A DNA stretch of 64,000 nt, taken from positions 56,171,449 to 56,235,448 of the forward strand of contig JARCOQ010000005.1 in assembly GCA_029207755.1 (NCBI GenBank), read 5' to 3'. Shown piece after piece: positions 38,401-48,500 of this stretch (positions within the stretch are counted from its first letter, which is position 1; every line of letters begins with the position of its first letter). This stretch comes from Chamaea fasciata. Taxonomy: Eukaryota; Chordata; Aves; Passeriformes; Sylviidae. The notes beneath the pieces were generated by a model. That model ran no database searches. It was given only the letters and a program-made list of their open reading frames with translations, and had not been told where the DNA came from. The position numbers and the translations under genes are program-made.

Positions 38401-39617
38401 ATTTTATCTTGGTCTGCTGAAGCATGCCAAAGAATCCATGCTAAACCCTGTATCCAGGCCCATCCTGTGCTGCCAGGGGCACTTCTCAGCTACTAAAAGC
38501 AAGAACTGCAAGCATCTGATTGCAAGTCACCAGTGATCAGGTTCTGATTGTGCTGTTCAACTTGTTCCTCAGGGGGAGAGGGTGGCAGAGCTGATCCTGC
38601 ACCACGCCCGCGCCAACCAGTGCCAGGACATCGAGCGCTTCAAGGCTGAGATGGCAGAACTTGTGACCAAGGTCCGGGGAAACACCATTGCCTTGGGAAA
38701 GGCAAGTGCACCATGTCACAGTCTCACTGACCTGAAATTCGGTGCAACTTGGCACTGAAAACTGAATCAAAAAAGTTTTTTCATCAGCTGTTAAATTCTC
38801 CTTGTGTATTCTAGCTTCAGGTGGGAAATCTCCTCTCGAGTGTCTTCAAACTACTGATGAGCCATAAGGTGAGGTCCTGTCCCTGTCTGCCTTTAATAGC
38901 TGGAAGTTCATGTGGGGAGGGAGAACTACTGGCAACATGAGGGGCTAACAAGGAGGGGGACTGATTTCTGAAACAAACTGCTAGGAGAGGAACTGCAGGA
39001 ATGCATCCAAGTGTTGCAGGCCTGCTGTTTCTCAGGTCTTACACACACTTGGCCAAGCCATTTTTTTTTTTTTTGTCTCCATACTTCATTTCATACTTGA
39101 TATTGTTTACTAAAAGGAGTATTTTTGTAACACAGTTTCTCCTACCTTTTTCATAGTCCCTTAGACTAGAGATACCTCCTTATAACTGATTATTTGGGGA
39201 ACAAGTTTCCACAGTAGCAAACAGCTTTGGAAATCAAAAGACCTGTGGTGGCTTGAACTAGGGGTGGCTTGAACTAGGGGTGGCTTGAACTAGGGTTGTC
39301 AGCCACAGGGCTGCACAGCCCAGCTGGTGGAGTTGCATTATTTTTTCAGGTGTGCAAATGCTCTTCCCAGCCTCTTCCATTCCCTCTCAGCTTAGGCAGA
39401 GCTGGTACCTTGGTTGAAGTGGTACAGAAGAAAATAATGTCCACTGAGACCATTCAGTCTGTTGTGATTTTAGGTGAAGCTTGAGAGCAATTTTGCTTCC
39501 ATCATCTTTGCCATCATGGTTCTGGAAGGACTGGGACGTTCACTGGACCCTGAACTGGATATCCTGGAGGCAGCTAAGCCACTGCTCATCAAAACTGCAG
39601 CTTCTGCCCTCAAATAG
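31529..39617 (+). CDS. ADCK2: ADCK2, aarF domain-containing (UbiB-family) kinase 2, complete
   Basis: Atypical kinase-like protein of mitochondria, in the family of COQ8/UbiB, linked to coenzyme Q and lipid metabolism. Coding exons are 31529-32458, 33132-33278, 34798-34926, 35587-35682, 37488-37724, 38573-38701, 38815-38868 and 39474-39617. All junctions are phase 0, giving 621 aa (human 626). The N-terminus is Arg/Ala-rich, as for mitochondrial import. A hydrophobic helix lies near residues 98-118. The UbiB KxGQ motif is KLGQ at 142-145. The nucleotide loop GSGCVAQVYKA covers 202-212. VAIK Lys is residue 310. The catalytic loop HADLHPGN is 442-449 and the metal-binding DAG is 487-489. All hallmark residues are present. 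The start ATG (GCGCGATGG context) was chosen because the MVA start matches the human protein. A longer in-frame ATG at 31439 is unlikely. Confidence 0.97.
32459..33131 (+). other. ADCK2: ADCK2 intron 1
   Basis: GT-AG intron of 673 bp (GTAAGT to TGTGTGCAG). No repeat or other feature recognised. Confidence 0.9.
33132..33278 (+). CDS. ADCK2: ADCK2 exon 2 (residues 311-359)
   Basis: Starts VLHPGLVHQVQMDL and ends EEFEKLMMQQ. Both are ADCK2-typical; the EEFE helix carries acidic residues expected to pair with the VAIK lysine. The donor CAG|GTATGT is at 33279. Confidence 0.96.
33279..34797 (+). other. ADCK2: ADCK2 intron 2
   Basis: 1,519 bp GT-AG intron. Largely AT-rich unique sequence, with nothing else recognised. 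Confidence 0.9.
34798..34926 (+). CDS. ADCK2: ADCK2 exon 3 (residues 360-402)
   Basis: Encodes IDLRYEARNLERFRRNF then VKFPTPLWPLVTADVLVETF, matching the ADCK2 kinase N-lobe. The acceptor is CCCTTGAG and the donor GAG|GTAAGA. Confidence 0.96.
34927..35586 (+). other. ADCK2: ADCK2 intron 3
   Basis: 660 bp GT-AG intron with no recognised feature. Confidence 0.9.
35587..35682 (+). CDS. ADCK2: ADCK2 exon 4 (residues 403-434)
   Basis: Encodes ESEPISRYLHVEVGTEL then RQRLAKMGMDMLLKM, the helix before the catalytic loop. The acceptor is CTGTTTCAG and the donor ATG|GTAAGC. Confidence 0.95.
35683..37487 (+). other. ADCK2: ADCK2 intron 4
   Basis: Largest ADCK2 intron, 1,805 bp, GT-AG. A stretch around 36590-36640 reads vaguely like a decayed CR1 segment, but I cannot support it. 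The last 60 bp carry several CpGs. Confidence 0.9.
37488..37724 (+). CDS. ADCK2: ADCK2 exon 5 (residues 435-513), catalytic exon
   Basis: Encodes FVHADLHPGNILVQG (catalytic loop; Asp444 and Asn449) and LVLLDAGIVAEL (DAG motif; Asp487). GC-rich relative to the flanking introns. The donor CAG|GTGAGG is at 37725. Confidence 0.97.
37725..38572 (+). other. ADCK2: ADCK2 intron 5
   Basis: 848 bp GT-AG intron with no recognised feature. Confidence 0.9.
38573..38701 (+). CDS. ADCK2: ADCK2 exon 6 (residues 514-556)
   Basis: Encodes GERVAELILHHARANQCQD then IERFKAEMAELVTKVRGNT and IALGK. The 3' border is AAG|GCAAGT, a GC donor. Confidence 0.94.
38702..38814 (+). other. ADCK2: ADCK2 intron 6, GC-AG intron
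   Basis: 113 bp intron beginning GCAAGT and ending TATTCTAG. The reading frame and the human K|L junction place the border here, so the donor is GC, not GT. AAG|GCAAGT is the usual strong context of GC-AG introns. Confidence 0.9.
38815..38868 (+). CDS. ADCK2: ADCK2 exon 7 (residues 557-574)
   Basis: 54 bp exon encoding LQVGNLLSSVFKLLMSHK, matching the human LLSSVFKLLMTHK segment. The donor AAG|GTGAGG is at 38869. Confidence 0.95.
38869..39473 (+). other. ADCK2: ADCK2 intron 7
   Basis: 605 bp GT-AG intron containing a T run (39060-39074) and a 16 bp minisatellite (39248-39295). Confidence 0.9.
39248..39295 (+). repeat. Minisatellite, three perfect 16 bp units
   Basis: The unit GTGGCTTGAACTAGGG is repeated three times without mismatch, within ADCK2 intron 7. 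Confidence 0.95.
39474..39617 (+). CDS. ADCK2: ADCK2 exon 8 (residues 575-621, stop)
   Basis: Encodes VKLESNFASIIFAIMVLEGL then GRSLDPELDILEAAKPLL and a short tail ending ALK-stop (TAG 39615-39617). This is the conserved C-terminal helix of ADCK2. Confidence 0.96.
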   Translation: MKLESNFASIIFAIMVLEGLGRSLDPELDILEAAKPLLIKTAASALK

Positions 39618-40235
39618 ACTCCTGTGGCTGCTGCTCCCTCCCTGTGGGGGTTCCCTGTGCTGCCTGTGAGCCGCCACAGAGCGAAGCTGAAGGTGGGGAG
39701 TCACTGTACCCCAGGGATGTGGTGTGGAGTGGTTGCTCTCCACTAACGCTGCCTTCAGTCATTTCAGCCAAGCACCAGGCATGGGATGATCAGAAGGTCT
39801 GTTCCAAAAAGCAGGAAGAATTTGCACAGTTGGACATTTCCCACTCATTGCACAGTTTAAGAGCTAATGTGCTCTGGTAGTTTTTAAAAACATCTTCAAA
39901 AAGATGTTCATTGATCAAGTCTGTTTTAAAATATATCAAGTTAAATATTTAATTTACTGACTTACCTGTCACTGTGGTATGAGAAATGATGTTCTAGCAT
40001 CACCTAAGCAAGACATTCAGGCTGAAAAAAGCCAGTAAAACTGTTTGTCTTTTGTACTTTTAACTTCTACTTTTATTGTAGAAGTGTCCTAACATCCTGC
40101 ATGTAGCAGTCTGTTCTTAGTCTTGGATGACAAAAACAGACTATTTCAATTTCTTTCAAACTCCTGTACTCTAGTACATTATGATAGGAGTTTGGATTAT
40201 AAACAGCATAATAAAATATTTACCTAGGCAGAAAA
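39618..40235 (+). other. ADCK2: ADCK2 3' UTR
   Basis: Non-coding sequence after the stop, up to the first good poly(A) signal AATAAA at 40210-40215. A second AATAAA at 40503-40508 could extend it. Confidence 0.65.
40210..40215 (+). terminator. ADCK2: Poly(A) signal AATAAA, probable ADCK2 end
   Basis: Canonical hexamer about 590 bp after the stop codon. A T/GT-rich region follows at 40280-40330. Confidence 0.6.
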
Positions 40236-41468
40236 ACCTAATTCCATAATAAAAAACAACTTATGGGAATATTTGTCCTGGTCTTTCTGTTTCTGAAACT
40301 TAAGAGTTTTTTTTTTTTTTTCCCCTTACTCTGTGTGATTTTCTCTACTACTCTCCCTGGTGCTCCCCTGGTTTCATTCTACTCAAAACCTTAACTGACA
40401 TGCAGATACTTAGGGTTCTTTTTTTTTTTCCAGCAGGTTTCAAACCAGAATCCAAGCATTTTCCTGATGGATCAAAACCACACTGCAAAATGTTTAAAAT
40501 CAAATAAAGCCAGCAGAAGAGCTGGATTACACGTGGCATTTACAGTCAGTTATTTTAACAGCAGTATTAAAATTATTTTATGGCTGCATTTTAATAGTGA
40601 AAAATACAGTCCATGAATGATTGGAAATAGTGTGGTACTAAATATATTCCCAGACATACCCTGTGTGAAACTTCAGTAGAGCAGGGCCTCTGCAGTGGTC
40701 TGTTCTCAGGTGGTTAAGCAAAGAAGAGAAAGTGCATAAGCAGATAATCTGCTGTTTTATGGTGATTATAAAGTAGTGATTAATAACATATAAATGAAGT
40801 CTGAAAAATAAGTGTAGATTCAGCTCAGTATATTTCATGTACTCTCCTTTAATCACTGCATATTCCATTTCCAAGTGCATAAGGATAAAAGGAGGAGTAG
40901 AGTTTAACACCTTGTAAGTTTTAGGCTTGTTTCTTTAAGTCTAGTTAAAGTCATAAGCAGGCAGAGCATTGCCCTAACTAGCACATGATTTTATGTAGAG
41001 GAGAACTCAAGAAGAGAAGCAAGCAACCCCCAAACATTACCCTAAGGAAAATCTCCATGTGCCACCAGCACCCACGTTCCCTCAGCAGCGTGTGTGCCAG
41101 GTCTGCGGCACAAACATCCATGTTCTTGCTGAGCAAATTCCAGCCAACTTTTCCAGACACTCAACAGAGTGGAAACTGTTCCAAATGATGGGATTTCATG
41201 TCTAAAATGCAAAACTGTGCCTCATGTAGTTTCCATAATCTGAAGCAAGTTATAGTTTTTCTCAGACCTTAACTTCGATGTTTTTGTTGTTAAAGCCCTC
41301 ACCTTCTATTTAAGTTCATCTTTCCTTTTCCCTTTTCCTTTAGGCAAAAATCTGAGGATGGCTCATGCACATTATGGTTCCTAAAGTTTAAAAATACCCA
41401 TTTTAGCTATTAAGGTCTCCGAGTAGCTTGTAAACATCTGGATGAGAGACTTAACTTTGTCTTTTTAG
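40236..41468. other. Interval downstream of ADCK2, no gene recognised
   Basis: AT-rich sequence with an alternative AATAAA (40503). Small frames on both strands at 40978-41188 have no recognisable content or splice borders. It may be an intron if the exon at 41469 belongs to an ADCK2 or other upstream transcript. Confidence 0.5.
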
Positions 41469-41603
41469 GGAAAAGCTGAAGGCATAGCCTCTCCATTATC
41501 CCTGGAGGAATGCAGTCTGACACTTACTGCTAGGAAACTGCTGGCCATCCAGAAGATTTGGCAGGAGTTCAAAGGAGCTCCCTTTTACAAGTTTTCTTAA
41601 TTT
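41469..41603 (+). CDS. Orphan candidate terminal exon (44 codons)
   Basis: After a pyrimidine tract and AG (TTTGTCTTTTTAG) the only open phase is 0. It reads GKAEGIASPLSLEECSLTLT then ARKLLAIQKIWQEFKGAPF and YKFS-stop (TAA 41601-41603). A T-rich stretch follows, and AATAAA lies 230 bp downstream. The peptide has protein-like composition (an amphipathic ARKLLAIQKIWQEF segment) but matches no family I know. Phase 0 would permit splicing from ADCK2 exon 7 or 6 as an alternative 3' end, or it may be the last exon of an unlisted plus-strand gene. A 45-codon open stretch can also arise by chance. Confidence 0.4.
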
Positions 41604-41831
41604 TCCTTTTTCTTTCTTTTTTTTTTTTTTTAAACAAACTGCCATTATCACTTGTGCTGTATTCTAGTAAGAGGCATAAAACTTTATAATGTGCCAGAAA
41701 TTGTATATCATGTTTCTAAGTGTACACAGTGTGTCAGGCTGAATTTTAATTTTGTATCTAGTTTGGTTCTAGGCATGACTTGAAACAAGGTATCACATAT
41801 ATTGTATTCATTTTAGCATAATTCTGGGTAA

Positions 41832-41837
41832 AATAAA
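41832..41837 (+). terminator. Poly(A) signal AATAAA downstream of the orphan exon
   Basis: Canonical hexamer in GTAAAATAAAGG. It fits as the 3' end of a transcript containing the 41469-41603 exon. Confidence 0.4.
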
Positions 41838-42344
41838 GGTATTTCCATATAGCTCTGACTGTTTCAGCAAATACATCATGCTATCTCCTTTCCTAAATAA
41901 CCATCTGAAATTTCTGGTTACCGAGAGCTGATCAGCGATTTCCTCTGGCACAGCCACTGGGAATCTTGTACCTCAGATGATGTGAGGAAGAGGGAGCACC
42001 TCATGATGTGAAAAGCTTAATTCCTCCTCCCCTTTGTCACCTCCACTCACCATAGTGCAATGCACTAGAAAACCCCTCCTTTCTGATGGAGAGAAGTGCC
42101 TCTAGATGTGCCCTGCTGCTCCCTCTCCGGGGAAGGGGAAGCCAGTGACCCCAGGAAGAAAGGCAGGTAAAGGACAGAGCAGTGGAAGTGCCCTCTGGCT
42201 GCAGTGAAAGGGAGAGTAACTGACATCTCCAGGAATCCTAATGCCACTTGTCACAACTCTGCTCTGGCACGCTGACTCACACCTGCCAGGACACAGCAGG
42301 TCTGTGAACTGCTCCAGGCCCTGCTCACCCACTGTGCAGCTTCC
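41838..42344 (-). other. Convergent gap and probable 3' UTR of the DUF4537 gene
   Basis: About 500 bp between the plus-strand poly(A) signal and the stop codon of the minus-strand gene. No strong minus-strand AATAAA was found. An ATTAAA lies near 41745, so the two transcripts may overlap at their 3' ends. Confidence 0.5.
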
Positions 42345-42569
42345 TTACTCGAGCAGGGATGCCCGGAGCAGCAGAAGGTTCTGTTCCCTGAGGTACTGCT
42401 GGAGGGCACGGAGTTTTTGGCCACTTTTTTCCATCTTCAGGTGAGAACTCTCTCTCCTCTGGAACACTCTCAATTTGGCAGCCTGGTGCTGGTTTTGCTG
42501 TTTGTCCTGCTTCTGGGATTCTTGTTCCAGCACTTCCTGCCGTGACTGCATTCTGCTCCTCAGGAACTC
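42345..42569 (-). CDS. DUF4537 gene last exon (coiled coil and stop)
   Basis: 75 codons from EFLRSRMQSRQEVLEQESQK to LLLLRASLLE-stop (TAA at 42347-42345). The acceptor TTTATGTAG precedes 42569; phase 0. Confidence 0.88.
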   Translation of the reverse strand, partial: EFLRSRMQSRQEVLEQESQKQDKQQNQHQAAKLRVFQRRESSHLKMEKSGQKLRALQQYLREQNLLLLRASLLE

Positions 42570-45500
42570 CTACATAAAGACATTCAAAACTGTACAGTCA
42601 GCCTTCATGCCAAATTTCATCCTCACTTTTAATCTCTGTCCAGCTCTGGGGTCCCCAGCATAAGAAGGACATGGACCTGCTGGAGTTGAGTCCAGAGGAG
42701 GATCATGAAGATGCTCAGAGGGCTGGTGGAAGGTGCTCCTTGCCCTTCCCAACCAGGGGGGTTGGGACTAGATGAATACAATCCAAATCATCCTAAAGTA
42801 CTATGATTGTCACTAGTAGAAGTCAGAAATGGATATAATCTATGGAAATTCATTCCTTGCATGCAGAAAGACTTCTTTTATGGTAGAGACAGGGAATTTT
42901 ACTTTCCACCTTTTATCTTTATATACATGCCAAAAAAATGTTACCCTTTTTAATCTCTAAATGATATAGTTATATTGGATGTGAAACAGGTGACATACAC
43001 AAATACTCCAGACACTGCCACTGCTGGAAACAAGGCAGAAGAGGAAAGTAACTTCTGGAATTGCCCTTACCAGCCTTTCTTTCCCTTGTTCACAGCTCCT
43101 TTTGCTGGTTTTTGCCTCCAACTCCTCTGTCTGCAAACGCTGTGTCTTTAAGAACTGAAGCCTCTGCCTTGCCTTCCTCTCCTCCTCCTCTTGAAAGAAG
43201 GATTCCTTCCTGCTCCTCTCAGCCCCAGCAGCCTGGAGCAGTGCCATGTGCTGCAAAGCTCTCTCTTTGTGCTCCAGCTGTTTCTCCAGCCCTTGCAATG
43301 TTCTCTGACGCAACTGCTGCCTGTTTCCAAAACAAAATTTTTCGAATTTCTCATAAAGAAAGAGCAATAAAAAAGAAAGACAGTGCATAAGACACAAAGC
43401 AGATATTTTGACAATCCATGTTCAGTTAACATTCCAGTTAATACACTCTTTCTTAGGTTATGAGGATTAAACTTGTGTCCAGAACAGAGGTGTCAGCCCC
43501 AGATGGGCTGGTGCCTGATGTCAGCACTTTTGGTCTGAGAACAGGATTGAAGGGAATTTGCCCTTGGAGATAATGGTGTGTACCCACTCCCTCACACCTC
43601 CAGCACCCATTTTATTCCCAGCAGGGAACCACTGTGAGCCCTCAGCAGAGCCCAGCAAAAAGCACAGCATGGGATGTTCAGGGACTGAAGGAGAGCAGCA
43701 GGGAGCAGATGTTACCAACCTTCCAACATTTAGCACAAAAAACAGTCAGTTCCCAGCATCACCTCTGGCTGTCCCTGCGCAGCTGGCATCGGGTGCCATC
43801 TGCCTCTTGCTGCAGCCTCCTCTTCAGCTGCCTCTGTCCCTCTTGCCACCTCTTGTGCTCAGTCTTGGCTCTGTTGAAGTCCAGCTCTTTCCGCCTCTCC
43901 TGAGATGCACCACTAAGGATTGATTTCTAAGAGAAAAAAAAAAAAAAAAAAGCAACTGAACCCTTAGTCCCAACAGTATATTTTTCTAATGCAAGCTGTA
44001 ATCACACAAAACCAGATTAGCCCAGTTTTAATGTCACTCCTGAGGCCTAGAAGCTACAAAGGCTCACAAATAGCGTAGTGTTGATTCCCATCCATGAAAG
44101 CAGTGAAGATGATGCTAAAACCTGTCAGAAAACATTAGGCTTCATCAACAAAGAGATGCTTCAAAATCCATTCTTAAGAGTTCTCCACAGATCAGTAGGC
44201 TGTGCTGTTCTGGTGTTGAGCCAATGCTTAAAACTCCCCAGTCTTTGGGTCAGCTTCTGGACTGGACAGAAAATCCAGGTTCTGACCACAAAACATGTTA
44301 TATATTCCTTCCCAGATTTTATTAGCAAGAGGAATACCTGCCCCCCTCTGGCCAAATCCAGAATATTCCTGGAGTTCTCTGCAGGTGTTCCAACTCTTCA
44401 CCTGTCTGAGATTTCTACCCATGCTCAAGCAGTCTTTGTGTTTTCTTCAGCAGTACCTTCATTGCAATGCTGTAGTATTGCTGATTTGTGTTTTTAAGTG
44501 CACTGTACCGTGTACAGAGATGAAGGAGCACCTACAAAGCCTCCTTTCATAGCCACAGTAAAATATTTATTTGTTTTTGTACTCCTTACAGTGCCCTTTA
44601 GGAGGGAAGTGCAAATAAACACCACCAAACCTTTAGACATTTATTCCAGTTTACATTGCTAGAGTTGTTTGGGGGCTGGAACAGATTTTCCCCAAAATAT
44701 TTTCCTCTGTCAAATGTATTCTCCTTCCTCTTATTCCCAGGTGCAGTTAGCATGCTCCGGCACTCAGCTGCTCCTCTGCAAACAGAATGTCTCCTTCCAG
44801 TGCTTTCCTGGGGACAACTCGAATACCACAAGCTGGAAAACACTGCACGACTTTCAGTTAATGTTCCTGCCAGTCTTACATAGCATTTTGACTGGCTTCT
44901 CTTAACACATTGATCTGTATGGCTTCCCAGGGGCTGTAAACAGCTTTGTTCTCCAGTGTATTGCTATTCTTAGCAAAAAAAATGTACCTTGTGGGTGTTT
45001 GTGTTTAATGACACACACAAGGAGAGATCAAAGAAAGAATCAAAGGTTTTTTACAGGTGGGAGGTGAACAAATGTTTTCCAGCAGGTAAAGTACCAGCCT
45101 AAGGATCAGGAGACTTCTAGTTCCATCCCTGCTCTAACATGGACTCATTGCTGTGGGCCTCAGATAACTACCTAAACTTTCTCTTTTTTGCTTTCAGTAT
45201 CTGTAAAAGAGGATTTTTTTTTTTTTTTGCTATCTAGTAGAGCTGGCTGAGAAGCTTATTTAGAAGAGATTAAATCTAACATACAAAAACATTCTGTCAA
45301 AACTGCTGAGCAAAAATACCACAAGTGCCCTGTCCTGCACAATGTGGGTTCCCCAGTGGAGTCCTTAAGTTTCTAATTATGCAGAACCATTATTCTACAC
45401 AGGCATCGTTTTTGTTGCACCAAAAACATTCGTGAAAGATCAAAGGACAGAACATTCTCACATGACATAAACAAATCTCCTCATCCTAAGAACTAAACCT

Positions 45501-48500
45501 GGCTTGGACCAAATACTCACTGCGACGCTTTTGTCTTTTAGAAGATTTGGGAGATGTGTGGCTCTCCCAGGCAGCACGTTGGTGGTACTGTGTGGTCTCT
45601 GCACACGAAGGGCTGATCTGATGGTCAGGCTGTCTCTCTCCAGTGACTGATTCACTTGGGCAAAGAAGCTCTGGTGGTTGAAAGGAACCAAAGCGCTGCT
45701 TCCCAGGGAAGGGCTCCTCTGGGAATGCTGGACTGGAGCTTCTGCCACTCTGGACTCAAAAATACCTTTCAAATAAATTAGGGCAAGGACTTATGAGAAT
45801 ATAGGAAGCTTATAAAAAGAAAGCAAAATTAAAAAAATAAGGTCTGCTCATATGAAATATATTCAAGCAAGGATTTTATAACATTTTCCCCTGAGGAAGT
45901 GGGACAATTTTTAGTCACCACAAAAGAGGTTCCAGCTTTTCAGAAACAAGCTTGCCATTGCATTTAGGCAAGAGTTTTGCCCGGGAAACTGAGTTTTGCC
46001 TGATCCTTCTTACAGCTACTCAGGCTTAAGGACAGTTTACATGGCCTGTCACAGACAGGCATGAGCTGCTCGGAGATGTATAAAAACGATAAATCTTTTG
46101 ACGGGGCAAAGCCTGAGCTCCACAACCTGCTGAGAGACAGGAGACACTGGCACAGGCACAACCCTGTTAACACAGCATTTGGGTAACCGAGAACATGAGC
46201 AGAGTTTGCTCACACCTTTCTGCTAAGGATAGGGCAGACCTGAGTGGCAGCTGTTCCAGCATGGAATGATGCTGGAACATCAGCTGGGAGGAAACCTGCA
46301 CTCCTGTTTGACTTTTCATCCTCCCTCTTCCAGCAGTGACACAAAGCAATAATAGAGAAAGCTCTAGGCTTTCAGAATGCTCTCTTAGATGCCTGCAATT
46401 GTCACAAAGCTGAGAACAGCAACAAAACATCAAAATCACGATCCAGCCCCTTTTGGCTGTTCAGGGAACAAAATTTAACTCAATGACATCATAAAACAAT
46501 AATTTTCAGCACAGATAAGAGGACTGTTCTGCTGAACAGACCTGGTGAAATATTGTTGCTATACACAGTCATAGTTAATGTTGTATATTAATTTTCAAAG
46601 TAAGGAAATTTTTATTTATAGTGAGCTCTATGATATAGGTTAAAAACCCCCCAAAGCTGCTACTGCAATAGCTGAGCTGTAAAAGCCAAAAAATCTCAAC
46701 TTTCATCTGAAAATGCTTTCACCTTGAGAGAAGATGAAAAACTTCTCAAGCCACGGCACCATTAATACCTATATATAAAGATGGCATCATGGTATTTTCT
46801 TGTGAAGCACCAAGAATTCTGGTGTCAGATCTTACACATGATGCCATCCTGCACTGATGTTATGTGCTAAGTCTTATGTTTGGGTAAAAGAGCTACAGTT
46901 CCAATACCATGCTCGTGTTCAAAATTAGCTTCAGTTTCAGCATCCTGCTGTCTGCTCTCTGCTTCTTCCTCGTGATCTGTCTCCATTAACCAGCTGTCTG
47001 TGTTGACAGCAGCATCAACCACAGCATGAGCCATCTCCCTCTGAGGGCTCTAGAAATAACAAGAAATGCAATCATAATCCAGACCTCATAAGGAAAAGAA
47101 TAGGTTTATTTAATGAATTTACAGCATAAGATCTTAAGTTGTAACTGACGTTTGAGAGAGAATGAAAAAACAAATTCTAGGGGAGTTCTTTACTAAAGAA
47201 ACAATTAATAAGTAATGTCTGATCACTTTCTGAGTTTCTCTATGTCTCCAAATGACCTAAAATACTTTTGCCTGAAAGGGTCCAAACTGGTGCGGAGATC
47301 AGGCCAAGAGGAGCTCTAGCTGAAAGACAGCCCTGCTTCTAGCATGTGCCAGAATTTGGATTCTAACCCTTGCAGAGCAATGGAGACAAGTGTGGCAGTA
47401 GCTGCTGCACAAGAACCTCCTCCTTACTGATCCTCACCCAGTGCCCTGCCCATAAGCACCAAATAAGCCGCTGAGGACTACATAAGTCTCTTGTGGTCCT
47501 TGACTGGGAGAGGGGACACCTCTAAGAGGGTGGAGAAGTATGTTAAAAGAACTATCCAAGAGACTGCCTTGGTATGGAACAATTCCTACTGTAATCCTTA
47601 TCCCGTGTCAAGTCTTCTGACACTTTTTTCCCTTTTTTTTTTTTTCTGCTTTTACCTCCTTCACACAAAAGCAGAATGTACAGGCACTGGGCTATGCAAC
47701 ACTTCTCATATTCTGCATCCTTGCAAGAGGTTCTAGAAGCCTGCTCCAGCCAGGGACAATGACAGATTATAGCTTTTACCCCAGTCAAAGGAGGTCAGTG
47801 CAAAGTATCTCCATTCTTTAGCAGGCAGGCATAAGGGCCAGGCCTTAAACCTCTAGTAATTGCTTGGTAGTAAATACAAAAGGTAGTAAACCTGAAGTAA
47901 CAAAGCAGATATTTATACAAAGAGCAGATATTTGTACAAGCAGCAGACCACATATTAACAGAAGAGCCAGGGTGAAGCACTTTTTACCTTCTCAGTTTCC
48001 ATAACCTCGTGGTCCTCTTCCAAACAAGATCTAACATCTTTTGGAACATTTTCTGTCTCCAATCTCTTCTCTTCCTTTTTCTCTTCCTCTCTGGAAACAC
48101 TTTCTGAAGATGCAATCCTCAATTCAGACAGTTCCCGTTCTATTTTCTTGCTGAGCTTGTCTTCAGCCAAGCTTGCCCCCGGGATGAAGGCATTTTCCTG
48201 CTCCACTTTGCACTCTGCAGCCTGTGGGGGATCCCAGGCTCCAAGGCAGCACTGGGGAAGCGAGGTACATCCCCAGCTGCACTTTGCACAGGCATGAGTG
48301 GAATACAGAGCCCCCGGGCAGCAATCCAGGTGCAGGTGACCCTGCCTGTAGTGTCCTGAGGCTCTATAACCTGGTGCCACAAGGTATGGATAATCCAAGC
48401 TTGAATCTACCACCATCTGCCTGGCTGCTAAAGGCATCTGCAGCTCCAGGATGATACGCTCACTCAGGGGCAGGGCAATCCGCAGAGCTTGGACAGAAGA

